Source of the DNA: Siphonodentalium dalli | Lineage: Eukaryota > Mollusca > Scaphopoda > Gadilida > Siphonodentaliidae | Assembly (NCBI GenBank): GCA_032622095.1 | Contig: CP136064.1 | Span: 249,395,827-249,459,826 of the forward strand | DNA length: 64,000 bases | Reading direction: 5' to 3' | Shown: one piece after another, positions 12,263 through 24,789 of the stretch | Position numbering within the stretch: the stretch's first letter is position 1 | How the letters are laid out: each line of letters opens with the position of its first letter | The notes under the pieces: model-generated | What the model saw: the letters and a program-made list of their open reading frames with translations, nothing else | What the model was told of the DNA's origin: nothing | Databases searched by the model: none | Made by a program: the position numbers and the translations under genes

Positions 12263-13046
12263 ACCTTCACACCATGCTTAGAAACAAAATGGCGATATGG
12301 ATGGCGACGAGTCGCTCGATGATAATGGTGAAAATTGTTTCAAACTCCGTTAATTTGGAGTCCGCAATGTTTTTATTGCTGCAGCTAGAGTTCTAGCGGA
12401 GTATGTTATTTATAGGAAACAGGTGACATATGCCCGGTGTTTTGTGCTTTTTATTGAGATATGTTTGTCCGGCCATATGGCCCGGTAAAGTTTTCACAAA
12501 CTTGTGATACCGTACTTTATTATGACTACCACCAATCCCTTACAAATACCACTATTGTTTGGCGATAAATTCCGAGCAGTCGGAAAACGCTTGTCTCAAT
12601 GTCTGGTCGTGAGCTGTATCTGTATTCTATGAATTCCATATCACTATCCTTTGAATTCCGTATTAGTATCCCGTGAACCCGTGAAATTAGGTCACCGCAA
12701 GTTGGGAACTATTTATCAGGTCTGTTCGTTTGAAGCGTAAACGGATCTGTTCTATTGTCGCGCGTGTACTAGTATCCTGACCAACTATGCATGCGCATTA
12801 TCGTATTAAATTTGTCATCCACATGTTTTTGTTCGAAAATTAAACTTATTACGAAAGATTTGTTTTGTATTATTACGCGTTTGTGCGAATCGCCCCCAAA
12901 TTCATCTAAACATAGTTCCTTGACCTTGGCCTTAAATTGGGAGTTTCGGGTGATGACTGGGAATGTTCAATGGAGTGCTTTTGCCCGGGTGATGACATCC
13001 CTTACCGAGCATGAAGGCTTAATAAGCCCTCAACAAGGATTCGCCA

Positions 13047-13240
13047 AGGATTCGAGTGCTTATGTCAATCACAATAAGCATTCGCTTAGGACTCGAGTGC
13101 TTATATCGATCACAGTAAGCACTCGCTTAGGACTCGAGTGCTTATATCGATCACAGTAAGCACTCGCTTAGGACTCGAATGCATCGCTTAGGACTCGAGT
13201 GATTAAGATGCAGTGCAGGTATAAGCACTCGATAAGGAAT
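13047..13240. repeat. 41-bp minisatellite
   Basis: Consecutive copies of a unit starting GGACTCGAGTGCTTATATCG and containing CAGTAAGCACTCGCTTA, period 41 bp. The unit contains an inverted pair (GAGTGCTTA/TAAGCACTC), so each copy can form a small hairpin. Confidence 0.8.
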
Positions 13241-13659
13241 CGAATCCTTAGGTCTCCCACATAAGCACTCTGGAAAATGAGGGCTTGTGGCGAAGGCTAA
13301 CATTTTCTGTTAACTAATAAAATTTAGACTTCAGCCAGACATATGACTCTAAAATCAGCATTCAAATTAAGGCTTCAATATATTGTTGGCCTCTTAGCCC
13401 TCGATGCTCGACTTAGAATATTTCAATACAAAACTGTTCTGAATCTGAAGCTGCAAATTAACCAAGTCCAACATGGAGAAATATATGGAAAAATTAATAA
13501 TTATATGGCAAATTTGTAGTTTTAACAATTTGTTTGGCAATATGCATTTGAAAATATTCAGAATTTGTCAAGTTTCACATGGTGTAAATATAGTGGTTTA
13601 ATCCGAATTTTAATAAATTAAAATTAATTAAATAATTAATACAATTAATAATTTTTCAA

Positions 13660-13780
13660 CTTGTAGGACCCCATATGGAAATGTCATATAGGAACCTATA
13701 GGAAATTCATATTGGAAATGACGATTCACATTAGGAAAATTATAGGACCGTATTTCCTATAGGAAAATTGCCATGGATAA
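13660..13780. repeat. CCTATAGGAA-type short repeats
   Basis: Variants of the palindromic word CCTATAGGAA recur five to six times, and again near 14900-14940. The role is unknown. Confidence 0.5.
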
Positions 13781-14849
13781 GAACATTTTGAGACAACCTA
13801 AAGCAATAAATAATTTTATAGGAGATTTTGCAATTTTCTCAAGATCTCTATATTTTTCTCAAGATGTGTTGGCCCACTGATAATTCAAAACAGCTAGTCT
13901 ATATCATCCAAGGTACCAATGGAGACCCTCTAGCCACATCCCTGTATAAGTCTGATTCATCTCATTGCCAGTAATAAATCACTTTAACATTGTAATCAAT
14001 CCTACTATTTAATTGGGACAACTGCTTCACTCTGTGTCTATGAGTACCTGTTATGTAATCTCCCTGACTTTCCCTCAATGCAAATTGAGACCAGATGGAA
14101 TTTGCTCAAATTTCACAAACTTTGGATGGCTCACAATGGGAAGTCATGGTTTATATTGGTTTTCTTTATGTCACATGCAGGATTATTTACTTATAGTTTA
14201 AATTCAGGTGAGAAAATACTTTGCATTTATTTTATCAAATTATAACATATAGGATGATGTTTATATTTATACTTTATTCGTAATTTAAGTATTATAAATC
14301 ACTGGCAATTTAATTTATAGTTAATAACATTTAAAATTGACAGGTCTCCAAAAAATATGAAATTTTGCTGAGGTTGCCTGACAGATACAGGTCAATTAAT
14401 TGTCAGCATTACAATTTGCATGGAGTTACAAAAATAATGTTGGGGTCAGCAAAGAAAATAATTATACCATCTATTTAACTGTTATTTAAAAAATTCAGCA
14501 TTAAATAGATGCATGGTATCATAATTTTTCTTTAAAATAACTGCTCAATTTTGTGCATTGATTTTTAAACTGACAATCTCCATCTGTTGACAATTAACTG
14601 CATGAATTGATATTTGGGTAAATACTAAAAAGGTTGTGTGGACTTCTGGTGTTTTATGAATTTTCAGTGTACATAATCTATTTATTATTCATAATTAATT
14701 AATTATTAGTATATGCATGGTAACATCAATTTCAGAGGAAGATAATGTTGGCGTATTGAACAAGTACATTATACACGTCTTGTTTGAACCTATGGTAATT
14801 TAAATGCAGGGGAGCCAATGGGTTCCAAAACTAGTAATATAGAGCGTTC

Positions 14850-14900
14850 TTAATCACGTGATTGGATACGGGACGCGCCGCCATGTTGGATGTATATATC
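14850..14900 (+). promoter_or_regulatory. Possible promoter elements (CACGTG, CCAAT-type, YY1-like)
   Basis: ATCACGTGATTGG is followed by CGCGCCGCCATGTTGG. This combines an E-box, an inverted CCAAT core and a YY1-like motif within 40 bp in otherwise AT-rich DNA. It lies about 90 bp upstream of the ATG of the candidate spliced ORF. Motif-level evidence only. Confidence 0.3.
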
Positions 14901-14980
14901 CTATAGGAGCAATATTGATATAGGAACCTATATGAGACCATATCGCTGCATGGTCCAATGATTTCCTATTTAACAAGAAA

Positions 14981-15531
14981 ATGACAGCAAAGGGCATTAA
15001 TGCAAAAAGTAAGTTATTAGCATTGTAAAACTAGCATTATATTATAAATTGGATATCTTATTTTCTTATTATTTGAACCATTTCCTTCCAGTTAATGCAC
15101 ACATTTAGAATATCTAATCAGCTATCTAAATCTCAATTTTGGATATGCCTGCATTTTGATATCATAAACTGAGTATCACTCAAAGGTTGGTTTATCAGAT
15201 GTTAAATCCACAAAAAACATCACCAATATCATTTTTTGGGCATTTTAATAGTTCAATGCTAGCTAAAAATATTAATATTCAGTCCAATACAATTTTGATA
15301 TATTTACAAACAACTGTATCATTTACATAACTCATTTTCTGAAACATAATAATATCATTTCAGTTATTTCTGATGTAAACATAATTTAAAATTTGTTTAC
15401 TATTTCTCATTTCAGAATTTGAAAACGACTCCCAGAAAAGAAGACTGAGACTACATGCATCGCCAGTGGAATTGACATATATATATCCTAAACAATTTAT
15501 TAGCTTAAGGGGCGACCTACACGGAGCCTGA
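14981..15531 (+). CDS. Candidate two-exon microprotein (hypothetical)
   Basis: An ATG at 14981 opens a 28-nt exon ending at a GTAAGT donor (15009). A pyrimidine-rich tract and TTTCAG acceptor end at 15415. Splicing keeps the frame into a 116-nt exon that stops with TGA at 15529-15531, giving about 47 residues beginning MTAKGINAK and rich in Lys and Arg in the middle (QKRRLRLH). A further exon-like block at 15674-15766, preceded by TTTCTAG and followed by GTAACT, could belong to an alternative transcript. No family is recognised. GT-AG pairs arise by chance in AT-rich DNA, so this is a weak call. It lies inside the probable transposon 12996-16226. Confidence 0.22.
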
Positions 15532-15839
15532 GAGTACAGAAATCAAATTGCATTAAACATGGACATGATAGTGACAGTTAACATAAATTCTTGATATACA
15601 TATATACTCAAAATTGTTCATTTCACAAATATAAAATTGTTATCACTTCATAATTGTTTTGTTATTTCTAGCATCTCCAGAATGGATATCCAATTTTGAT
15701 GACACCACCCATATTCCCATGGATGCATCCTGCATAGAGTTATCCCTCATTTCCATGCAGTATAGGTAACTCTATGAAAACAGGCCATCATTTCACCATA
15801 ATCTTTAGCATTCGGGGACCAATTTAAGGATTCGAGACA

Positions 15840-16100
15840 TGGTTCGTAAGGCTTCATTTAAGCCTTCATCATTTGCATATAAGGCTTCGAAGCCTTAAAT
15901 ATAAGCCTTCGAAGCCTTATATGCAAATTATGAAGTCTTATTTAGCCTTCGAGTGCTTACGGGAACCAACAAGCCTTCTATAGGTCCGACTTATTTAAAT
16001 GAGCTAAACCCTCGAAGGCTTAATAAGCCTTCGAGTGCTTATGGGAGTACTTAGCTCATTTAAATAAGTCGGCCCTATTGAGGGCTAAATTCTGTTTCGA
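15840..16100. repeat. Subterminal palindromic repeats, right end
   Basis: Inverted and direct copies of AAGGCTTCGAAGCCTT and AGCTCATTTAAATAAGTCGG, including GACTTATTTAAATGAGCTAA about 55 bp from its complement. They belong to the right end of the putative transposon. Confidence 0.65.
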
Positions 16101-16298
16101 GTGCTTATTTTGCCTGTAACTGGCCCATTGCATTGATTGAGATAAGGATTCATTTAAGTCTTCATTTGTAAGCATTCGAATCCTTCCTGAATGCTTACCG
16201 AGGGCTTGTGATTTCGGTAAGGGATGGGATGGTGTAACGAAGTAGTTTTGCCCTTTGTGACATGGGATGAACAAAAAATGTGTCATATAATAAACGCT

Positions 16299-16462
16299 TT
16301 ATCGGTACAGTGAAGTGATATGAGCAGTATCACGTCTCGTTGACGATGTCAGATCGCCGCATCAAACTCACTGCCTGCGGCAGCTCGTTTGATACGTCGA
16401 TCTGACATCGTCAACTCGGCGTGATATTGCAGCCCATATCATGCACTTCACTGTACCGATAA
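16299..16462. mobile_element. 164-bp hairpin MITE
   Basis: TTATCGGTACAGTGAAGTG at the left and its complement at the right. The arms continue through GACGATGTCAGATCG and CGATCTGACATCGTC to a short centre near 16378. Almost the whole element is one hairpin. No coding sequence. Confidence 0.8.
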
Positions 16463-17470
16463 TGTGTATATATTTGGATACCGATTTATAAATTCGATTA
16501 AAACCTTTTTTTTGCTAATTTTGGGAGTTTATATGTCCAGTAACCTGGTAACTGTCCCTATACACACCCGTTCCACATTTAAACCCAGCTGCTTTGCCCA
16601 ATTTAACGGACATCTGCGAATTCAGCGACCTAACTTGACCTACTGCAAATCGTCAGACCGATTCGCAGGGCCCTAATTAAAACGTGTCCTGCAGGCCGTT
16701 ACAGTAAACTGTCAATCAAATGTGAACAGTAAATGACGGTGACACGGTGACAGCATGTCAAATATATAGTTATATACCAATATAAAAAGGGTAAAACTAT
16801 ATATATCTAATGATAATTTACCACAAAGATGATAGATTTATCTTCTTACAGAAACATCATAGAATGATTTTACAAGTATAAAAACAAAATAGCTGGAAGA
16901 GTTCCAAACTTGCTTCAATCCATGTCCGTTTGTTGCTCAGTTGAGTTGTTTCCCTTGCGCAGAGCCTTGAACAATATAAGGTAGAGTTCTCCCTCTTGCT
17001 ACACTTGTGCAACCGATACCGTACAGGACACAAAATCTGCCCGAGATGAATTTACTTGTTATAATTGACATAATTTGGCGACACATAACGAATAAGACTA
17101 TTAAAAGCGCATTGATTAGGCATCTTCGAAATTTCGACTGAAGATGCGGAAAATTGCGGAAAAAAACAATCCGGAAACTCAAATAACGTTTTCTTCAGAA
17201 ATACGCGAACAACATCCACTGCAATTCAATACAAGAAAACTAAGATGCATGCATCAGGTCGGCCGTGAACTATCTACCATAGAATTGTTGTAGCTATCGA
17301 TTATACATTTTGGAACACCTGTCTGTATGTATGTGTGTATGCATGAATGCATGTGTGTATGTGTTATAGACTCTAACACTGCTCGACTGATCCGACTCGG
17401 ATTTGGTATTTAACGTGTCAACTTGACCTCGCTCATAGGCATGTTTCTGGACCTTGACCGATCCGACTAA
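16463..17470. other. Gene-free stretch
   Basis: No recognised gene or element. An 81-codon minus-strand frame at 16937-17182 has no recognisable domain. Confidence 0.4.
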
Positions 17471-17479
17471 AAATTTGTG

Positions 17480-17955
17480 TGTAGGACTACTTCGATCCCG
17501 GGAGCAATATGGACGGGTCCAATTTCACGTGGGACCATGTTCTCGAACGTGCTGATGTAGGCATGTTTCTGGACTATTTGGACGGGTCAAATCTTGATCC
17601 CGACCTGACTTTGACATTCAAAAAGATCAATTCAAGGTCAAATCTGGTAAAACGGAAGTATTTCAACGAAATATAATACCTACTGTTACTTTTGTCCCAG
17701 GAGTGTTTCGGGTGGGTCAAATTATGACCCTGACCTGATCTTGACATTCAAAATTGTCAATTCAAGGTCAAATCGGGTAAAGCCGGGCGGATTTCGACGG
17801 GTACTTTTGTCGTGACTTTTGTCCGGGGAGTGTTTTGGACGGATCAAATCGTGACCCGACATGACGTTCACCTTTAAAATGGTCAATTCAAGGTTAAATC
17901 GCGCAATTCTCCGAAAATCAGAGGGGAACATCCCGGACGAAGTAGGGTCCACCAG
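17480..17955. repeat. ~130-bp repeats with TCAAGGTCAAA module
   Basis: Three to four diverged copies of GGACGGGTCAAAT...GACCTGAC...TTGACATTCAAAA...TCAATTCAAGGTCAAAT. The same module occurs at 38745-38785, 40725-40765, 42115-42190 and 45825-45895, next to or inside Helitrons. This stretch may be a decayed core-repeat array of a related element. Confidence 0.65.
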
Positions 17956-18139
17956 CTACTATTATATATTTCTAGATTTAGTTACAAACTAAATACCTGT
18001 ATATTGTACAAAGAAATGTTTGACAAATATATCTGTATCAATATTACCATACGGGTCATTAAAATAGATACGCCGAAACAAATTTTGAAGGGTGCATGGT
18101 ATCAGGTAAATTTTTATATTTCAAATGATGACAGGAATG

Positions 18140-19510
18140 CGGAAAGTTGAAGTACCTACGTAATACTGGCTATCCGAATGAAGAGATATACATGTATATA
18201 AAAACCAAAATAGAAGATGACTGCTGGCGACAATGTTTTCCAAAAAAATTCAAAGCATTCGATAGCTCCCATCTAGTTGTCAGCCCGAAGATCAATATAA
18301 AGTGTGGTGACTATCAGATGAGGGATATGACTGTACAGTTGCTAAACAATTCAGTCACGCAAAAGAGGATCAAACAGTAAGATACCAAATTGCTGCCTGT
18401 GGTAATGTTTTTTAACGAAATTCGGGAAAATTAGATTACTCTCACCCTGGTTATCCAGAAGATCATTGTGGAATCTGGTGACGATCGGACAAGGGGTGTC
18501 GTCTGTAGGATCAACCAAATTATTTAGCCATAAAAATAGTAAAATTCAAGATCACCGCTGGCAGTGATGTCTTCACAAGGACAGCTTGAGAACAAAACAT
18601 GGCTCACATCTAGCGGTGACCCAAACTATCCACATGAGAAAAAGTTCTCCAATAAAAGCTGGCTGCAGGGTGCGCCAATTGATTCAAATTCGAAATTTAA
18701 CAGGGTGTACTGGTTGTGGCCATGTTTTCCCCGCAAATTTGATAGACTGATGGACAAAACCACTGAATCCGTTGAATCAATATACATGTATACATGGATT
18801 AATTTATATGCATTGTTATACACAGTATTGGTATATAACGGTACTGAAAATAACAATATTACTAGTATACACAAAATAAACCATATATCATGGCTATGGG
18901 TTCTAATATCCGAATATGACAGCTGATAACTTGGTGTGAATTGAAGAGTGGTGGTATCTCAAGCATATCTAACCCTCCACGTTAGAAACATGCCATTAAA
19001 TGTCATAAGTATAATCTAGCTTGAGGACAGAAGTTTTCAAAAAAAAACCCTTAATTCAACCAGGTCTTCGCGCGATGTGTGGTCGATCACATGATGATCT
19101 AGGGTGGGGATTAGAATTGTTGTATAAAAACAGCACTGCATGTAAATATAAAATAAAATAGTGCTACATCTTATTACAGATTATTGCCATATATAATCAG
19201 TGACTATACAGACAGTCTGACAAAATAAAGTTTCAGTGACACTCTATCCGAAGAGGGGAATAATTCCATCTGTTACAGTCAATGGAGCAATTATGAATCT
19301 GGAAAGGTGAAATTTCTAAGTAATACTAGATATCGACATGACTCGATAACATATAACGTAAATGCAATATGGCCGCTGGCGACCATTTTTTCCTATAAAA
19401 TTAAAAAAATATTTGATAGCTCTCATCTGATAGATGAATATCAAGATAAATATGAAGTTTAGTGATGATCGGATGAGTGAAGTGGACTGTGCTAAACGGT
19501 TTAGTAATGC
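18140..19510. repeat. Decayed tandem repeats related to the 10.9-11.5 kb family
   Basis: Diverged copies at intervals of roughly 180 bp or more show GAAGATCA(A/T)(A/T)...GTG(G)TGA(C/T)(G/T)ATC(A/G)GA, a TTTAG(T/C)CA element and an AAGAT..CCGCTGGC element. Best seen at 18280, 18460 and 19440. No gene. Short open frames here do not agree between copies. Confidence 0.5.
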
Positions 19511-19800
19511 TTAAAAAGATTTTTACCTTAATATTTTTATGTTCACTTTATAAACTTCACTGAGTCATCTTTGTCATGTATTGAGTTTGATATCTTTTGT
19601 TAACAGTTTATAAATCATGTATGTCTCATGTTTTTATTTTAATTTATGTGTTTATTATCATTAAATAAAGTTGCATTCCTTAAAAAGATTCTTACCTGAA
19701 TGTTTTTATGTTCACTTTATAAACTCCACTGAGTCATCTTTGTCATATATTGAATTTGATATCTTTTGTTAACAGTTTATAAATTATGTATGTCTCGTGT
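19511..19800. repeat. 169-bp tandem duplication with AATAAA
   Basis: TTAAAAAGATT(T/C)TTACCT begins two copies 169 bp apart. The first ends with AATAAA (19664-19669) and TTGCATTCC. It resembles a duplicated 3' end of a retrotransposon, but no coding part is attached. Confidence 0.6.
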
Positions 19801-21030
19801 TCGTTATTATATTATATACACTTTATAGTGTGTTTCAGAACGAAAACAAAATGAACAAAATGAACAAATTTGTAAATTTAAAAACAATTCAAACGTTGTT
19901 GTATTCCATGTCCCAGCCCGGACATATACACCAAATTTCAATAATATTCATTGAGAAACAACGGACCAAACGCCATATAACACCCCGTATGCATCTTTTA
20001 TTCCGAGTTGGCCTTTTATTCCGAGTTGGCACGCGCCATTGGAGCGAGTTAGCCCTGGGGCGAGTACGCCGATTCCGACACCTTTTCTATTTGCAGCAGG
20101 TTAAGTTTACGCGTAATTTAATTTACAAAGTTCCCCAATTGGTATCGTAAATAGAGCGACCTTATTTGACAGAGAATGCCTCTGTTATTGATTATAAAGT
20201 TGCTATACATTAAAAACGACAATTCACATGCTCGTTCAAGCGCAGTAGTCTATTTTCCCCATGTTAAAGGACATCCACAAATACTAAATAACGCTAACTT
20301 ACTGCCGAATGTTTTACACGACAACTGTTAACATATTTGGGCTGAATTCATCTGACGCGGTATTATTCCTCAAAATAAACAACAAAACCATCGTTACTTG
20401 GAAATGTAGTTTGGGCTAACATTTACATAAATCCTCCATATCATTATTCCGACACACACGTCAGATGAAAAACTCACATGAAGTAACCGGCCAAATTGGC
20501 CGAACTAATCAAATTGATCAGTGTTATTCCTGGGTTCGAAAAACATTTACAAGCCGCGACAATCCCCTTAAAGGCACGTGCGGCCTTAATTGTCGAAAAT
20601 ATTCATATTTTTCCAAACACCGTAAACAGAAACACATTAAAACGCATACAGTTCCGTTCATATATGGGCATTTTTCCAAAAAAGTGGCTTATTTCTGTCC
20701 ATCACCTTTTTTTTTTAGAAAAGTGTATTAATGATCACATTTTTTTAATTTGAGATATCAAATGGAATGGGGTCAACTTGTTACAGACCGTAGACCGTTC
20801 GCTCATTGGTATCTCTACACCCCAGAGGCTCGTAATATGGCAAAAAATGGCCAATTATGCCAGTCCCATTTTCTGGAATCCCCCCAAAAACAGACATTTT
20901 CGTATAAAATATGACCATTAAATACCACTTTATTTGACAATTTGCATCATATGTAACATACCTGATCATAAAATCACAAAGTATGCGAAATGTTTACCAA
21001 GTCAAGTGACAAAATTTAGCTCACAACACT
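19801..21030. other. Mostly unique DNA with a short repeated module
   Basis: No recognised gene. At 20567-20635 lies a second copy of the AAAGGCACG...ATATTCATATTT module seen at 7467. Short overlapping open frames have no domain. Confidence 0.4.
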
Positions 21031-21174
21031 TAGTCCAGGAGATATTGGTCGACCTCTGCACCCCCCCCAGGACTTAACTTCACCCCACTAATTTTCTTCC
21101 TTAAGGTCTCCTCTAATTTTATTCACTTGTTAACAAGAAAAAAAAGTGGCCGCATAGACTCCAGACAAGATGGC

Positions 21175-22230
21175 GTCCATCATGGCGGCCATTTTTTTTA
21201 AATGCACCAGGTCTCTTTGATCGCCATTATAGTAAAGATGATAGCACATGCGGTCTTGTTTTCTGCTCCATTCGTTATGCTAATATACAACCCTTACAAA
21301 TTAGCCAAAAATCCGAGACCAGAATCCAATATGGCGGCCAAGATGGCCGCCGAAATGTGAAAATATGCTATTTTTCTGACATGTTACCACCTTTCGTTTG
21401 TCTCTGTGGGAAAATGTTAGAATTTTTGCGTCATATTATACATTTATCATATAGAGGAGTCATTGGCGAACACATGGGGACCATAATATGCATTTATTAC
21501 GGGATATGTTTGTCCGATATCACGTTTTCCCAAATGCCGGTATCATAGGTCAAAGCCGAATCTCCGTTAATGACGCGATGTTATGTTTCGAATCAATGAT
21601 TGTTATTGCTATTATAACAACACCCATGCATATATATTTGCAGGAGATACTCGAGCTAGGATTCCTCTTATACCTGAGTTGAGGAATATTTACCCAAATC
21701 CAAGATGGCGGCCAAAATGGCCACCAGAAATAAAAAATCGCCGAAAATCGCTGATTTTAACATCAGTGAGCATTATTGTCATGATAACTCAACACCTGCT
21801 TACTATTGTAAGTTGGGAACACTTAGGCGAAGAACTGTCCTTGTACCATAACCAAACAAAAGTCCCCCAAATCCAAAATGGCGCCCACAATGGCGGACAG
21901 ATTTTGAAAAATCACCGAAATTCCCTCATATTCACATCATTGAGCATAATTGTCGAGACAACTCCATCCATGCGTACTGTTGAGTTGGAAATACTGAGGT
22001 GAAGTAATTACCTTACATCTCATGCAAGAAATGGTTTTCCAAATCAAAGATGGCGGCCAAAATGGCGACCGAAATTTGAAAACACGCCTACATTCCTTTA
22101 CTTTCTTAGGATGGGCGTTATTGTTTCGCGATTTCTACCCACCATTACATGTTGATATGTATGAATTATCCATTAGGGTTTGGCAAGTGATACACACAGT
22201 CAATATGGCGGCCAAACTGGCGGGCAGAAA
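21175..22230. repeat. Subterminal repeats with AAGATGGCGGCC, left arm
   Basis: Copies of (A/C)AAGATGGCGGCCAAAATGGC and close variants lie at about 21168, 21329, 21702, 21875, 22047 and 22203. The last four are spaced 155-173 bp apart and followed by A-rich sequence. The right arm carries the mirror set. Such arrays are typical transposase-binding subterminal regions. The core also matches the YY1 consensus. Confidence 0.7.
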
Positions 22231-24789
22231 TTGAAAAGAAGCCGATATTATCACATACTAATTTCAACTTTTTGTCATAATATTGATTTGTATAAACGAA
22301 ACGGTACATAATATAAGCCATATATTAGTTCCAATGTAAGTCGTAGCCTTTTGGAAGGATGAAAACCCACAATCGCAATGTGGCATTTCAAAATCCATTC
22401 TCCACTAAGGGCTCATACTGGCCGTAACCTTATATAGGTGCGCCGAATAGTCATATTATGACTTCCAAGAATCAAAACAACAGTACCTGAGCTTATTCTG
22501 AATTGCCACATTCAGCGTTATCTAGACTCGTTTCCGTCTCTTCGTCAGATTAATCTATCTCACTCACAACAACAGTTCACTACTCTTCTTTGTAGGAGTG
22601 TGCCACTAATCGGAATGTTTCAAACAATACATATGCCGGTGTCCACCTCACGTGTTTGTTTCGAAAGCTTGGAATTCTTAGCGAGCTTCATTCGTGGTAT
22701 AGCTTATGGTATAATTCAGATGCTACATATGGGGTATATGCGTCATCTTGTGCGATACACTATAAAGGTATTCGGTCGATGCGTATATACTAGCTTTCAG
22801 AAGGACCTATCTATCTGCGTATTGTCAGCTTTGGTGACCTAATGGGGATAACAACGTGTACACCTGGTGATCTTCCCAAACAGCCACTTCTCAATATATG
22901 GTTCATCAATTCACATACTCATCTAATGCACTGACGTACCCGGTCAACTTCTGTATATGGCTTCGAATGTTGAAAGCCCGACATTTGACGGATGCATTTC
23001 TGCTAAGGCGTAGAAGACCATAATGCATAATATACCCAAACTCCTTGAACATGATCATAAGAACAAGCTTGTTGGCGTCCAGCAATCGTCTCACCGAACA
23101 GATCCAAGCAGATGATAACAATACACACGGTGCTCGTTTGTGGGTATGTATCATGATAGTGGAAATGAAATTGGACCATGACTGCACCGCCCCTTATTTT
23201 GTTATGTTTTAGATTCAGACAGGATCTCATGTGTGGCTTTGCTTTCCTTGTATGCTAAGATTGTATGTTCCCATCCGTTTGGAAGCCGTTCTTAAACAAC
23301 TGGACCAGGAGTATGCCATTGGCTACTGCTGTATAAGCCCCACCAAGACTGGGGTGTAGTCTTAAAGGCGATACCTTTGATAGTTGGTTGATATGTCATA
23401 CGCACGTTGGTAGTATGGTTCAAGAAAGTACAAATGCCATCAACAAAAGGGTGAAATGTTCAACGCGAAGAACATCCAGAGTAATGTTACGTTGATGAGC
23501 TCTTGCATTCAGTTCAACAAACGTTGGTACACCAAGTGATTTCTTGGTAACATCACCAATGCGACCATTGTCCTGCATGAGACATTAACTACTATATTCT
23601 AAAGTTATATATATATAAAGTTATATGATCATAAAGGTCGCGTTCCCCAACGGCCACAGCCATTGCCATCGAGACTGTAAATTGTTCTTTAAATACATAG
23701 TGAAATAAATGCACCACAGTTCCTGACATTTTCTTGAATAATACCGCCCACATACTGACACTAACGCCGAGAGAGGATAACAAAACACGCATACATTCAT
23801 GCTATAAAGACATTATCCTTTAGTCCATCCGACTGTTTTGAGGGAGGCTAGCATATTAATATCCAGACAAAAGTGTACGTAGTTGAATCAGAAAGGCTTC
23901 GAAACGGATGTGGAATACAACCTTACCACACCAAATAAAACCGACACGCATGACATTCGATATCTTAAACATGCACCAGGTGTAGGGGTGGTGTATACAG
24001 TGGCCCATTTCATTCCCACTGTCATGGCGCATGTCCACAAACTAGCACCGCGAGCATTGTTCTTCTCTGCTGGGAGATATTCGACGAGACAACTGCGGGG
24101 CGTCACACAGTTTGCTTCGGATAATGGTCAAGAAGTGTGGGTAGTCTGTACACTAGGGTCTTCTCCTTAGCAGATAGACATATGTCCAAGGGAATGAGAC
24201 AGCTAGCAAACTTCGAAACACTGTCGAAGTTGTCCACATATGCCAATGCGTTCGCTGAGTTTGTGAGTTGACGAACAATCTATTGACAAGTCACTAGCTA
24301 ACTGGTTCGCCAGGTGTACACGTCGTTATCCCATGGGGTATGAGACACACACATAGAGATGACCTTCTGTAAGCTAGACACCGGAAAATGAATTGTTTGA
24401 AACGTTATGATTAGAGGGACCCTACTCCCAGGAAGTGGTGAATACTTTGTCGGTGTGAGCGACCTAGATTTATCAGACAAAGAAATGGAAGCTGGTCCAG
24501 ATAATTATGGACGTGACGTGGCAAATCAGAATCTGTTATCAGGTAATTGTTCTGATATGACTATTCGGCGAACCTACGCTTACGGCCATTATCGGCGCTA
24601 AGTGGAGACTGGATTTCGAAATGCCACATCGCGATATTAATTGTGGTGTTTCATCTTTCCAGAAGGATACGAGCTATGTTATGCGTTTTGATACCTTTAG
24701 GTTGAACTAGTAGATGGTTTATGTACAGTTTCGTCCATACATACCGATATTATGACAACAAGTTGAAATTAATATGTGAAAATATCGAT

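Larger units (their letters stand above)
12996..16226. mobile_element. Probable DNA transposon with subterminal repeats
   Basis: CATCCCTTACCGA at the left is mirrored by TCGGTAAGGGATG at the right. Within both ends lie many copies of words such as CTCGAGTGCTTA, AAGGCTTCGAAGCCTT and TAAGCACTCG in both orientations, a subterminal-repeat arrangement like transposase-binding regions. The 2.5-kb interior is AT-rich with intron-like sequence. No transposase domain is recognised and no convincing target duplication was found. Confidence 0.45.

Noticed and set aside
12791-13159. 122-codon frame as a gene
   Set aside because: It runs into the 41-bp minisatellite and crosses the presumed transposon end. 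No domain.
22600-24170. Inner foldback frames (e.g. FIPTVMAHVHKLAPRALFF and its diverged mirror) as a decayed protein
   Set aside because: Similarity between the mirror copies is present, but substitutions show no clear coding pattern and frames are broken. Kept as unresolved rather than annotated.
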